Assembly: GCA_051867925.1 (NCBI GenBank) | Contig: JBJDZI010000054.1 | Coordinates: 1-14,175 of the forward strand | DNA from: CAKSQF01 sp051867925 | Lineage (GTDB): Bacteria; Bacillota; Clostridia; Oscillospirales; CAG-272 | Reading direction: 5' to 3' | Length of the DNA: 14,175 nucleotides | Part shown: positions 1-7,378 of the stretch, one piece after another | Numbering within the stretch: position 1 is the stretch's first letter | How the letters are laid out: each line of letters starts with the position of its first letter | Position numbers and translations under genes: made by a program | The notes under the pieces: generated by a model | Told to the model about the DNA's origin: nothing | Seen by the model: only the letters and a program-made list of their open reading frames with translations | The model's database searches: none

Positions 1-846
1 CACTTCCCTTCCGTCTGCGGTTTTGGTTCCTTTGGGGAATTTCGCCAGCTTCGGCAGTATGTTTTCAAGGTCATAGTACAGTCCTAAATTGCCGCTGTAC
101 ATGATTACATATTTGTCGGAAAGCCCGTTGGCCTTTCGAAAATCATCCACCCGCGGATGGGAAAGCGGCAGAGGATAGATCTCCTTTTCGTCGATCCAGT
201 TATTGATGAAAGCGTATGTCGGCATCTTACGGCTGCGTTTGCCGTTCTTCTTGGTGAACCGCTTCTCCAGCGTCTCCACCATATCTCTGCCCACGATAAT
301 GACCTTATCTGCACACTTACAGCTATGCTTATCCAGCACAGACAGCACCTTCAGAAGCAACTTGCTCTTGCTGTAGCCTGTGGCAATGATCTGTTCGGGG
401 TTGAAATCCTGAATATTGTAAATATAGCGAGCGTGACGGAAGATCCTGCCGTAGCATCCCAAGAGTCCGCCCAACACGGGAGGCTGGCTGATGCTGTAGA
501 CATAGTCTACGTCCGGCACCTTCAGCGTTGCCCACATGGCTCGGAAGAAATACGCCACGATATTTTTCACCCGACTGGAGCGGCTGGTCTTATCAAAGGG
601 CGGTACGCGCACGCGGATGATCCGCACGCCGTTCAGTTCCTCGTAGTAATACTTTTGTTTGGTATAAGCCTCATCCACCGTCCCCTTGTAGGAAGGAACG
701 ACGCAAAGCACCGTCACCCGAAATTGTTCCAGCAGTCCCTCCGCCAGTTCCTTGAGGATCTGCCCGGTAGACGCTACATCCGGGTGATAGTAATGCGCGT
801 AGATGAGAATATGAGGTTTGTTCGTATCTTGTTTCATACTGTTCAT
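1..846 (-). CDS. Family 4 glycosyltransferase (WcaI-like), C-terminus beyond window
   Basis: The minus strand is open from 846 to the window edge and encodes the first 282 residues of a GT4-type transferase; the donor-binding C-terminal half is mostly outside. Residues 11-45 form the first beta strand and loop of a GT-B fold (HILIYAHYYHPDVASTGQ, residues 12-29), the pattern I associate with WcaI-like transferases of colanic acid and capsule clusters. Further on are YIYNIQDFNPEQ and VIIVGRDMVETLEKRF, the end of the N-terminal domain, then MYSGNLGLYYD, the start of the C-terminal Rossmann domain. No signal peptide is visible; it probably acts at the inner face of the membrane. The start lies 8 bases after the fcl stop with no clear ribosome binding site, so translation is probably coupled to fcl; ATG at 837 is an alternative. 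As last visible gene of a GDP-fucose operon it may transfer fucose or a neighbouring sugar, but donor and acceptor cannot be read from sequence. Confidence 0.88.
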   Translation of the reverse strand, partial: MNSMKQDTNKPHILIYAHYYHPDVASTGQILKELAEGLLEQFRVTVLCVVPSYKGTVDEAYTKQKYYYEELNGVRIIRVRVPPFDKTSRSSRVKNIVAYFFRAMWATLKVPDVDYVYSISQPPVLGGLLGCYGRIFRHARYIYNIQDFNPEQIIATGYSKSKLLLKVLSVLDKHSCKCADKVIIVGRDMVETLEKRFTKKNGKRSRKMPTYAFINNWIDEKEIYPLPLSHPRVDDFRKANGLSDKYVIMYSGNLGLYYDLENILPKLAKFPKGTKTADGREV

Positions 847-854
847 GGATTCGT

Positions 855-1814
855 TTATCGCATGGTGAGGCGGTCAATGTTGGCAAGGAACCATTGATAG
901 GTCAGCGCAACACCTTCTTGGACCGTATGCTTCGGTGCCCACCCTGCGGCTTTGATTCTGGAGATGTCGGTGAGTTTGCGGGGCGTTCCGTCGGGCTTGG
1001 TGAGATCAAATACGATCTCGCCCTTGTAGCCAACCACCTCTTTGATGATGCCCGCAAGCTCTGCAATGGTAATATCCTCACCGTATCCGACATTGAAGAA
1101 ATCATCGGCAGAGTTGGTTCCGTCTACATGGTTCATCAGATAGAGGCAAGCATCCGCAAGATCGTCCACATAAAGAAATTCGCGCAGAGGTTTGCCGCTT
1201 CCCCAAACCGTAACGGTGGGATCGCCGCTGACCTTGGCTTCGTGGAATTTCCGAATCAGCGCGGGGAGCACATGGCTGTTTTCCAGCCCGAAATTGTCGT
1301 TAATTCCGTAAAGATTACAGGGCATCACGGAAATATAGTTGGTGCCGTACTGACGGTTGAAGTAGGAACACATCCGCATTCCGGAGATCTTCGCCAGCGC
1401 GTACCCCTCATTGGTCTGCTCCAGCGGGCCGGTGAGCAGATACTCTTCTTTGATGGGCTGGGGGCATTCTCTGGGATAGATGCAGGAGGAGCCGAGAAAC
1501 TGGAGTTTTTTCACTCCGCTTTGATATGCGGCAGAGATAAGATTGCACTCAATCTGGAGATTGACCAGCAGGAAATCGGCAGGATAGGTGGCGTTTGCGT
1601 GGATGCCGCCGACCTTCGCCGCCGCCACGAAAACGTAGTCGGGCTTTTCTGCGGCGAAGAATGCCTCCACGTCCGCTTGACGGGTGAGGTCAAGTTCCGC
1701 GTGGGTGCGGGTGATGATGTTATGGTATCCCTCGGCTTCCAGCTTGCGCACGATGGCACTCCCCACCAGTCCGCCGTGACCTGCAACGTATATTTTTGCT
1801 TGTTTGTCCATCAT
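855..1814 (-). CDS. fcl: GDP-L-fucose synthase
   Basis: This NADPH-dependent 3,5-epimerase/4-reductase converts GDP-4-keto-6-deoxy-mannose to GDP-L-fucose in the cytoplasm. It is an extended short-chain dehydrogenase of 319 residues, the normal family length. The nucleotide-binding loop GHGGLVG is at residues 12-18, the catalytic serine region SSCIYP at 109-114, and the catalytic Tyr/Lys pair in GYALAK at 137-142. REFLYVDD (211-218) and KPDGTPRKL (273-281) are typical of Fcl. I chose ATG 1814 because GAGGA ends 7 bases upstream; the frame is open back to a TTG at 1832 that overlaps the gmd stop, but that start has no suitable ribosome binding site. The gene follows gmd directly and uses its product. 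Identification is very secure. Confidence 0.96.
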   Translation of the reverse strand: MMDKQAKIYVAGHGGLVGSAIVRKLEAEGYHNIITRTHAELDLTRQADVEAFFAAEKPDYVFVAAAKVGGIHANATYPADFLLVNLQIECNLISAAYQSGVKKLQFLGSSCIYPRECPQPIKEEYLLTGPLEQTNEGYALAKISGMRMCSYFNRQYGTNYISVMPCNLYGINDNFGLENSHVLPALIRKFHEAKVSGDPTVTVWGSGKPLREFLYVDDLADACLYLMNHVDGTNSADDFFNVGYGEDITIAELAGIIKEVVGYKGEIVFDLTKPDGTPRKLTDISRIKAAGWAPKHTVQEGVALTYQWFLANIDRLTMR

Positions 1815-1824
1815 ATCCGTATCC

Positions 1825-2910
1825 TCATTCAAATGACATCAGATTTGCGCCTTGCTTCTTGCAAAACTCCAGATCGTGTTCCACCATGATCTTCACCAGT
1901 TCCTCAAAGGAAGTCTTGCGGGGATTCCATCCCAGTGTTTGTTTCGCCTTGGTGGGATCGCCCAACAGGTAATCCACATCGGAAGGGCGGAAGAAGCGGG
2001 GATCCACATCGACCAGCACCCGACCGGTGGCTTTGTCGATTCCCTTCTCTTGCAGTCCCTCGCCTTCCCATTCCAGTTCGATGTCGCAATGGCGGAACGC
2101 CAACGTAGCAAACTCACGGACGGTTCGCTTTTCGCCGGTGGCGATGACGAAATCGTCGGGCTTTTCCTGTTGCAGGATGAGCCACATACATTCCACGTAA
2201 TCCTTGGCATAGCCCCAATCGCGGATGGAGTTGAGATTGCCCAGAGAGAGCTTCTGTTGCAGCCCCAACGCGATTCGCGCCGCCGCGAGGGTGATCTTAC
2301 GGGTTACGAAGGTCTCGCCCCGTCGCTCGGATTCGTGGTTGAAGAGGATACCGTTGGCGGCGTACATTCCGTAAGCCTCACGGTAGTTGCGCACAATCCA
2401 GAAGCCGTACTGCTTGGCGACCGCATAAGGGGAGTAGGGGTGGAAGGGCGTCTCCTCGTTCAGTGCCGAGGTGTGATCGGTCACGTGACCGTAAAGCTCG
2501 GAGGTGGATGCTTGATACACACGGCATTTTGGGGTCAGTCCGCAGATGCGCACCGCTTCCAGAATCCGCAGAACGCCCAGCGCGTCTGCGTTGGCGGTAT
2601 ATTCAGGAGATTCGAAGGAGACCGCTACGTGGCTCATCGCGGCGAGATTGTAGATCTCGTCGGGCTGTACTTCTCCGATGATCCGCACCAGCGAGAGCGA
2701 GTCGGTCATATCGCCGTGAAGCAGATGGAGTTTTTCGGTGCGCCCTGCCAGTGCTACCAGTTCGTCTACAAACAGATGCTCGATGCGTTCCAGCGTATTG
2801 ACGCTGACGCGGCGGTAGATGCCGTAAACTTCATACCCCTTGTCCAGCAGAAATTCCGCCAGATAAGAGCCGTCCTGACCGGTTACACCGGTGATCAATG
2901 CTTTCTTCAT
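1825..2910 (-). CDS. gmd: GDP-mannose 4,6-dehydratase
   Basis: The enzyme catalyses the first committed step to GDP-L-fucose: NADP-dependent dehydration of GDP-mannose to GDP-4-keto-6-deoxy-mannose. The 361-residue protein is complete. Residues 8-16 (GVTGQDGSY) form the dinucleotide-binding loop, STSELYG (135-141) carries the catalytic Ser/Thr and Glu, and YSPYAVAK (159-166) carries the catalytic Tyr162 and Lys166. NHESERRGETFVTRKI (191-206) and RDWGYAKDYV (230-239) are near-invariant GMD segments that bind GDP-mannose and cofactor. The start ATG is preceded by GAGGAAA at a good distance. The gene sits 22 bases after manC, which supplies its substrate, and its stop lies just 10 bases before the fcl start, so the three are almost certainly one transcript. 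A GDP-mannose reductase or epimerase is unlikely given the full GMD motif set. Confidence 0.97.
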   Translation of the reverse strand: MKKALITGVTGQDGSYLAEFLLDKGYEVYGIYRRVSVNTLERIEHLFVDELVALAGRTEKLHLLHGDMTDSLSLVRIIGEVQPDEIYNLAAMSHVAVSFESPEYTANADALGVLRILEAVRICGLTPKCRVYQASTSELYGHVTDHTSALNEETPFHPYSPYAVAKQYGFWIVRNYREAYGMYAANGILFNHESERRGETFVTRKITLAAARIALGLQQKLSLGNLNSIRDWGYAKDYVECMWLILQQEKPDDFVIATGEKRTVREFATLAFRHCDIELEWEGEGLQEKGIDKATGRVLVDVDPRFFRPSDVDYLLGDPTKAKQTLGWNPRKTSFEELVKIMVEHDLEFCKKQGANLMSFE

Positions 2911-2932
2911 AACTGTTTCCTCAATATTCCGA

Positions 2933-4276
2933 TTACAGATTTAGTATCCGCCGAAGTTCTTTGTCAAAATCAAAGCCTTGACGGTTAATGTCGCCTTCCT
3001 GCTCCTCACCCATATGGATCTCCAAAAAATCCAGATCGGTGATGGCTTTGACGATATGGTGCTGTCCCTTGGAGATCCGCACGGTAGAGCCGGGTCTCAG
3101 ACTGATCAGATCGTCGTCCAAAATCAGTTTGCCCCGCCCTGCGAGGATCACCCAGATCTCGTCCCGCTTCTCGTGATAGTGGCAGGATGAACACATTCCC
3201 GCAAAAAGCCGCAGGCGTTTGGTGCAACGGTCGCCGCCGGTAATGTCGATGGTCTGTAATGTTCCCCAGCTCCGCTCCTCAAACATAGGCGGACGGTCAA
3301 GTCCTGCGACCACCGCTTTCAGCCCTTCGGAGGCGGTACGGTCTGCCACCAGTATGCCGTCGGGAGCGGCTACCACCACAACGTCTGAAAGTCCCATCGT
3401 CACCACGGGGACCGCCAGTTCATTGATGGCAACGGTGTTGCGACAGTCAGCCATGATCACGTCCCCCAGCGAAGGCGTTGCCATTTGTTCTGCAATAGCA
3501 TTCCAAGTGCCCAGATCCTTCCACAGTCCGTTGAAAGGCATCGCCGCCAGCCGTTTGGATTTTTCCAAAATCTCGTAATCAAAACTGATCTTCGGCAGAT
3601 CGTGATAACGGGCGTACAGATCGTCGTAGCCTTTGAAATTGCCGTATTTTTCGAGTGCCTTTTGGATCAGTGAAATGCGGAAGCAGAAGACACCGCAGTT
3701 CCACAATGCGCCTTCGGCGATCAGATCTGCCGCCTCCGCTTCGTCGGGCTTTTCCCGAAACGCCCGCACGGTGATATATCCGTTATAGCATTGCTTTGGA
3801 AGAATATAGCCGTATTTGGAGGAGGGCGAGTCGGGAGTGGCACCCATCAGCACGATGTCTACATCTGCCGTATCCAAAAGCGACTCCAGCTTGGGAAGTG
3901 CTTCAAAATACGCATCGTCGGTGTAGGGATCCACCGGGATAAAGCAGATGGCATCGCCGGGGTCGGCTCCCAAATAGTCCAATGCGTAAAGTGACGAGAG
4001 CGCGATTGCCGGGAAGGTATCGCGGCGATCCGGCTCCAGTGCCATGGGAACCGTGCCCAGCTGTCCCGTGATCGTTTCCGCCTGCCCTTTTCCCGTACAA
4101 ATGAGGGTATGCTCCGACAGCCCGGCGGCAGAAAGGTGCGCCCACATATGCTGCACCATCGAGATCGACCGCCCTTCCTCATCGGAAAGGATGCGCACGA
4201 ACTGCTTGGATCGCTTATCGTTGGAAAGCGGCCAAAGCCTTTTTCCGCTGCCACCGGATAAGAGGACCGTATACAT
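2933..4276 (-). CDS. manC: Mannose-1-phosphate guanylyltransferase with C-terminal cupin (possible mannose-6-phosphate isomerase)
   Basis: The enzyme makes GDP-mannose from mannose-1-phosphate and GTP. The nucleotidyltransferase domain fills residues 1-330: GGSGKRLWPL (8-17) and KQF (24-26) form the signature loop, followed by EPDRRDTFPAI (81-91), KYGYI (154-158), REKPD (174-178), NCGVFCFR (193-200), FDYEILEKS (232-240) and WKDLGTWNAI (252-261). The usual PSDH segment reads PVDPYTD (114-120) here, so the His is missing; I believe this variant also occurs in relatives. Residues 335-447 are a cupin with probable metal ligands His366, His368, Glu373 and His406 or His407, the kind of domain that carries phosphomannose isomerase activity in bifunctional AlgA/ManC proteins; whether it isomerises here is not shown. 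AAGGAGG lies 7 bases before the ATG. It is the first gene of the operon and supplies gmd. Confidence 0.93.
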   Translation of the reverse strand: MYTVLLSGGSGKRLWPLSNDKRSKQFVRILSDEEGRSISMVQHMWAHLSAAGLSEHTLICTGKGQAETITGQLGTVPMALEPDRRDTFPAIALSSLYALDYLGADPGDAICFIPVDPYTDDAYFEALPKLESLLDTADVDIVLMGATPDSPSSKYGYILPKQCYNGYITVRAFREKPDEAEAADLIAEGALWNCGVFCFRISLIQKALEKYGNFKGYDDLYARYHDLPKISFDYEILEKSKRLAAMPFNGLWKDLGTWNAIAEQMATPSLGDVIMADCRNTVAINELAVPVVTMGLSDVVVVAAPDGILVADRTASEGLKAVVAGLDRPPMFEERSWGTLQTIDITGGDRCTKRLRLFAGMCSSCHYHEKRDEIWVILAGRGKLILDDDLISLRPGSTVRISKGQHHIVKAITDLDFLEIHMGEEQEGDINRQGFDFDKELRRILNL

Positions 4277-4326
4277 GGATGTACCTCCTTAGTGAACTTT
4301 TTAGTATAGTTTGTATCAATATTCTC

Positions 4327-4355
4327 ATTATACCAAAGAAGTCTCCATTTGTCAA
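4327..4355 (-). promoter_or_regulatory. Consensus sigma-A promoter of the manC-gmd-fcl operon
   Basis: On the minus strand, TTGACA (4355-4350), a 17-base spacer and TATAAT (4332-4327) match the housekeeping consensus at all 12 positions. Transcription should start near 4320, giving a leader of about 45 bases before the manC ribosome binding site. No operator or riboswitch-like fold is evident in that leader. Such a strong promoter suggests high constitutive expression unless a repressor acts. Confidence 0.9.
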
Positions 4356-4377
4356 CAAGATTTGCATTTCATTCCGC

Positions 4378-4411
4378 AAAAAGCACAGATCCCGAAACGA
4401 GATCTGTGCTT
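4378..4411 (-). terminator. Rho-independent terminator of the cysteine-rich protein gene
   Basis: A perfect 11-base-pair stem (AAGCACAGATC at 4381-4391 with GATCTGTGCTT at 4401-4411) closes a 9-base loop and, on the minus strand, runs into five Ts (4382-4378). It lies 38 bases after the stop at 4449 and 23 bases before the -35 of the manC promoter, separating the two units. Confidence 0.88.
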
Positions 4412-4448
4412 CCACGAATATAACTCCATAGCAGCTTCGAAAAACGCC

Positions 4449-5273
4449 CTAACCGCAGCTGCCGCATCCGCCACCTACTCCGCCCGAGAAGAATTCATTC
4501 ACGGGAAAGTTCATCTTGGCGAAGATCGCGCAGGGATCTTCTTCTTCCGCCTTACAGCAGACCTTATCGGGCACCGCATATTCGGTAGCGGACACCATAA
4601 ACTGTGCAGGCCGTTCTACGCGGATTACCGAGAAGAATCCCAAAGTGACGTACAGATTGCGGTTTGCCCCTGCAGGATCGCAGAGGTTTCCGTTCATGCT
4701 GTGTACCACGCAAGAGGGCATTTCCTCGGCACAACAGCAACAGCAGAGAGAGGGCGCGCTTCCTTTTTCCTTGACTTTGACCGAAAGCGCAATGGGATCC
4801 ACCACTTCGGTCACCACCGACGGTTTGCAGGAAACGATGGTTTCACCGCCTCCGCCCCATGTGCAAAATTCTCCCGGCAGTTCCGAACTTCTGAATATGT
4901 TGACATTCCCCTCGCCGCCATAGAGAACGACTTTCTTCTCATTCACGGCGATTCCTTCAATTTCCTGACTCTTTCCAAGGCCAACGCAAGCCTCGCAGGT
5001 AATTTTCGTAAAATAACGGATGGAGATCTGATAAAATCCCCGATTGAACTTCACTGGATCCACCACGATATCCGTCCAAATGACGTGAGTCCCGGTGACC
5101 CGAACGCTTCCGCTTTTCTCCAGGATCTCCTGACCGTAGTCGGTGAGCAGCACGCGGGTGTCTTCAAAGCAATCTTTATCCTTGCAACTGTCAAGTATCC
5201 GATACGAGTCAATACAAATATTATCCCTGCGGGGAGACATTCCCTCACGACCGATGATTCTGTTATCCGGCAT
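4449..5273 (-). CDS. Cysteine-rich conserved protein of unknown function (clostridial type)
   Basis: I do not know a function for this 274-residue protein; it resembles uncharacterised proteins I recall from Clostridia. It has 19 cysteines, including five in a row at 177-181, the pair 93/96, the pair 239-240, and a Gly/Cys tail (GGVGGGCGSCG, 264-274). A segment repeats at a 127-residue offset: DPVKFNRGFYQISIRYF (72-88) and DPAGANRNLYVTLGFF (199-214) share DP...NR..Y, pointing to an internal duplication. There is no signal peptide or membrane segment. I chose ATG 5273 because GGAGGA lies 9 bases upstream; the frame stays open to a TTG at 5339, but that start would overlap the promoter. The gene has its own promoter and terminator. 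A structural role such as a spore-coat or metal-binding protein is possible but is inference only. Confidence 0.85.
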   Translation of the reverse strand: MPDNRIIGREGMSPRRDNICIDSYRILDSCKDKDCFEDTRVLLTDYGQEILEKSGSVRVTGTHVIWTDIVVDPVKFNRGFYQISIRYFTKITCEACVGLGKSQEIEGIAVNEKKVVLYGGEGNVNIFRSSELPGEFCTWGGGGETIVSCKPSVVTEVVDPIALSVKVKEKGSAPSLCCCCCAEEMPSCVVHSMNGNLCDPAGANRNLYVTLGFFSVIRVERPAQFMVSATEYAVPDKVCCKAEEEDPCAIFAKMNFPVNEFFSGGVGGGCGSCG

Positions 5274-5328
5274 AGGATTTGTTCCTCCTGCATATTCGAT
5301 ATAAGGCATTCCGAGGATGCCTATTTCC

Positions 5329-5356
5329 ATTGTATGCAAAAGTCGCCAAAATGCAA
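5329..5356 (-). promoter_or_regulatory. Promoter of the cysteine-rich gene; sigma-A or sporulation-type
   Basis: On the minus strand CATACAAT lies at 5336-5329. It can be read as a sigma-A -10 (TACAAT, 5334-5329) with a weak -35 TTGCAT (5356-5351) at 16 bases. The same octamer also matches the -10 consensus of the mother-cell sporulation factor sigma-E, though no good sigma-E -35 lies at the expected distance. The start would be near 5322, about 50 bases before the ATG. The -35 overlaps the T tract of the preceding terminator. Confidence 0.5.
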
Positions 5357-5380
5357 AAGCTCCCGAAAAAATTCGGGAGC
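5355..5380 (-). terminator. Rho-independent terminator of the P-loop-like gene
   Basis: A 9-base-pair stem (GCTCCCGAA at 5359-5367 with TTCGGGAGC at 5372-5380) with an AAAA/TTTT loop is followed on the minus strand by TTTT, then GCATTTT. It begins 18 bases after the stop codon of the gene ending at 5398. Confidence 0.88.
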
Positions 5381-5397
5381 CATGCTTTGCAATGAAC

Positions 5398-5820
5398 TTA
5401 TACAGCCTGAACGTTGCAGGTTGCGTAAGTGGTAGGCTTCAGGCAATCCGCTTCGGTAGAAACGGTGAACATGAAGTTGACGCCGGTCTTTGCAGACAGT
5501 GCGGAAACCTTTGCCAGGAAACTGTCCAGTGCGTCATAATCTCTGCCGCCGATGCGGAGCGTAGAATCAACGAACAGATCGGTGATGTCGTAGTTGCTTG
5601 CCAACATACCGCAGATAAAGGAATAAAGGTTATCATAAGAAGTGACGTCGTATTCATCAATATCCACAAGTCTTGCGGAACTGGAAATCATAAAAGTAGA
5701 AACGGAGCCCTTCTCAATGCAAATAACACTGCCCTTGGAAGACTCTACTGCAGCGTTTACTGCGTCGATGAGTCGGTTGGTTTTGCTGTGACCCTTGGGG
5801 CCTACGATGATTTTTACCAT
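5398..5820 (-). CDS. Small P-loop-like conserved protein, function unknown
   Basis: The 140-residue protein begins MVKIIVGPKGHSKT. Residues 7-14 look like a Walker A loop after a first beta strand, but the residue before the Lys is Ser instead of the usual Gly (GPKGHSKT against GxxxxGKT). LFVDST near residue 83 is a hydrophobic strand ending in Asp, as in a Walker B. The remainder alternates strands and helices like a small alpha/beta ATPase and lacks cysteine clusters, a signal peptide or membrane segments. I recall similar short proteins in clostridial genomes without a known role. GGAG lies 8 bases before the ATG. It has its own promoter and terminator, so it is an independent unit beside the cysteine-rich gene. 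Nucleotide binding is plausible but unproven given the altered loop. Confidence 0.82.
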   Translation of the reverse strand: MVKIIVGPKGHSKTNRLIDAVNAAVESSKGSVICIEKGSVSTFMISSSARLVDIDEYDVTSYDNLYSFICGMLASNYDITDLFVDSTLRIGGRDYDALDSFLAKVSALSAKTGVNFMFTVSTEADCLKPTTYATCNVQAV

Positions 5821-5915
5821 GTAAATCTCTCCTCTGGGAAATCCCTTTGATTTATGTTTCTGCCGAATGCCCGAAGAACTACGGGAATTTCGGATAGAAT
5901 CATTTGTGTACTTCT

Positions 5916-5944
5916 ATTTTACACTACAATAAAACAAATTGCAA
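5916..5944 (-). promoter_or_regulatory. Sigma-A promoter of the P-loop-like gene
   Basis: On the minus strand TTGCAA (5944-5939), a 17-base spacer and TAAAAT (5921-5916) give a good sigma-A match about 95 bases before the ATG. A TTGACA lies a little upstream (5959-5954) but has no -10 at proper spacing. The AT-rich gap 5821-5973 otherwise holds only the leader; no clear terminator for pgi is present. Confidence 0.7.
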
Positions 5945-5973
5945 TACCTAATTGTCAATTTTTTATGAAAAAG

Positions 5974-7308
5974 TCACATTTTTTTTGCGAGTTCGGCGGC
6001 GCGGTCTTCATAACCGGGTTTTCCGAGCAGTGCAAACATATTCTTTTTGTATTCTTCCACACCGGGCTGGTCGAAAGGATTGATGCCAAGCATATAGCCG
6101 GAGATGGCTACTGCCTTCTCGAAGAAGTAGACCAGATAGCCGAATTCAGCGGCGCCACGCTTGGACAGTTCCAGCACTATGGTGGGCGTACCGCCGTCGG
6201 TATGTGCCAAAGCAGTTCCCTCGAACGCCTTGCGGTTGACATAGTGCATATCCTTGCCTGCGATAAAGTTCAGACCGTCGGAGTCGGTTGCCTCGTAGGG
6301 AATCGCCACGCTGTGGGATGCTTCCTGCAGGTCGATGACCGTCTCGAACATGATACGGCTTCCCTGCTGGATGAATTGACCCATGGAATGCAGGTCGGTG
6401 GTAAAGGAAACGGAGGCAGGCAGGATGCCCTTGTTTTCTTTGCCCTCAGACTCGCCGTAAAGCTGTTTCCACCATTCGGCAGTCATGATCAGCGATGCCT
6501 CGTAAGAAACGAAGAACTCTACGGACTTGCCTTTGCGGGATAGGATGTTGCGGATGGCGGCGTATTTATAGCAATCGTTGGTGGAAAGATTGCACGCCGC
6601 GTATGCCTCGCGTGCGGCGGCAGCACCCTCCATCATGGCGTAGATGTCAATGCCTGCAACAGCGATGGGAAGCAGACCGACAGGAGTCAGAACCGAGAAA
6701 CGACCGCCTACGTCATCGGGAACCACGAAAGTCTCGTAGCCCTCTGCATCTGCCAGCTCCTTCAGCTTGCCCTTGGCACGGTCAGTGGTAGCGAAGATTC
6801 GCTCTTTAGCCCCCTCTTTGCCGTACTTCTGTACCAGCAGATCGCGGAAGATACGAAAAGCGATGGCAGGCTCGGTGGTAGTACCGGACTTGGAGATCAC
6901 GTTGACACAAATATCTTTGCTATCGCAGATCTGCAGAAGTTCTGCCATATGAGATGCGGAAATATCGTTGCCCACGAAGTAGATCTTGGGCGTATCCTTG
7001 CACAGATCGTTATAGGACGAGCTGGTGCAGAATTCGATGGCGGCACGGGCACCCAGATAGGAGCCGCCGATACCAATGACGATGAACACGTCGCAGGATT
7101 TCTGAATCTTTTTTGCGGCTTCCACGATGCGGGCGGCTTCTTCCCTGTCGTAGTTCACGGGCAAATCCATCCAGCCGAGGAAATCGTTTCCCGCACCGGT
7201 GCGGGAGGTAAGCAGGTCGTGAGCGGCTTGCACTTCAGGCGCGATGGCGGACAGATCGTCGGCACTCACGAAGGAGCCCAGATATTTATCATTGAGTCTA
7301 AGGGTCAT
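5974..7308 (-). CDS. pgi: Glucose-6-phosphate isomerase
   Basis: This cytoplasmic enzyme interconverts glucose-6-phosphate and fructose-6-phosphate, linking glycolysis with hexose supply; fructose-6-phosphate is also the source of mannose phosphates for the manC operon. At 444 residues it has the compact bacterial (Bacillus-type) length. Phosphate-binding segments are GIGGSYLGA (79-87) and SKSGTTTEP (139-147). PGI signature 1 is DVGGRFSVLTPVG (199-211) and signature 2 is GINPFDQPGVEEYKK (408-422). Catalytic residues expected in the family are visible as Glu in ESEGK (286-290), His307 in DLHSMGQ, and Lys422. I chose ATG 7308 because GGAGG lies 5 bases upstream; an in-frame ATG at 7320 has no ribosome binding site. 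It has its own promoter and no strong terminator. Confidence 0.97.
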   Translation of the reverse strand: MTLRLNDKYLGSFVSADDLSAIAPEVQAAHDLLTSRTGAGNDFLGWMDLPVNYDREEAARIVEAAKKIQKSCDVFIVIGIGGSYLGARAAIEFCTSSSYNDLCKDTPKIYFVGNDISASHMAELLQICDSKDICVNVISKSGTTTEPAIAFRIFRDLLVQKYGKEGAKERIFATTDRAKGKLKELADAEGYETFVVPDDVGGRFSVLTPVGLLPIAVAGIDIYAMMEGAAAAREAYAACNLSTNDCYKYAAIRNILSRKGKSVEFFVSYEASLIMTAEWWKQLYGESEGKENKGILPASVSFTTDLHSMGQFIQQGSRIMFETVIDLQEASHSVAIPYEATDSDGLNFIAGKDMHYVNRKAFEGTALAHTDGGTPTIVLELSKRGAAEFGYLVYFFEKAVAISGYMLGINPFDQPGVEEYKKNMFALLGKPGYEDRAAELAKKM

Positions 7309-7340
7309 AATAGCCTCCATAATTTGTAATAGATGTGTAT

Positions 7341-7369
7341 ATCATACTACAAATCACAAATATATGCAA
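7341..7369 (-). promoter_or_regulatory. Sigma-A promoter of pgi
   Basis: On the minus strand TTGCAT (7369-7364), a 17-base spacer and TATGAT (7346-7341) match sigma-A well. It begins just after the stop of the carboxypeptidase gene (7379), so pgi can be expressed separately although no terminator divides the two. Confidence 0.75.
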
Positions 7370-7378
7370 GAGGATTTT

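Noticed and set aside
894..1889. Long plus-strand open frame opposite fcl
   Set aside because: It is antisense to a gene with full family motifs, shows no recognisable domain, and has no ribosome binding site. The same applies to the plus-strand frames at 157-897, 1852-2988, 4311-5435 and 7553-8482.
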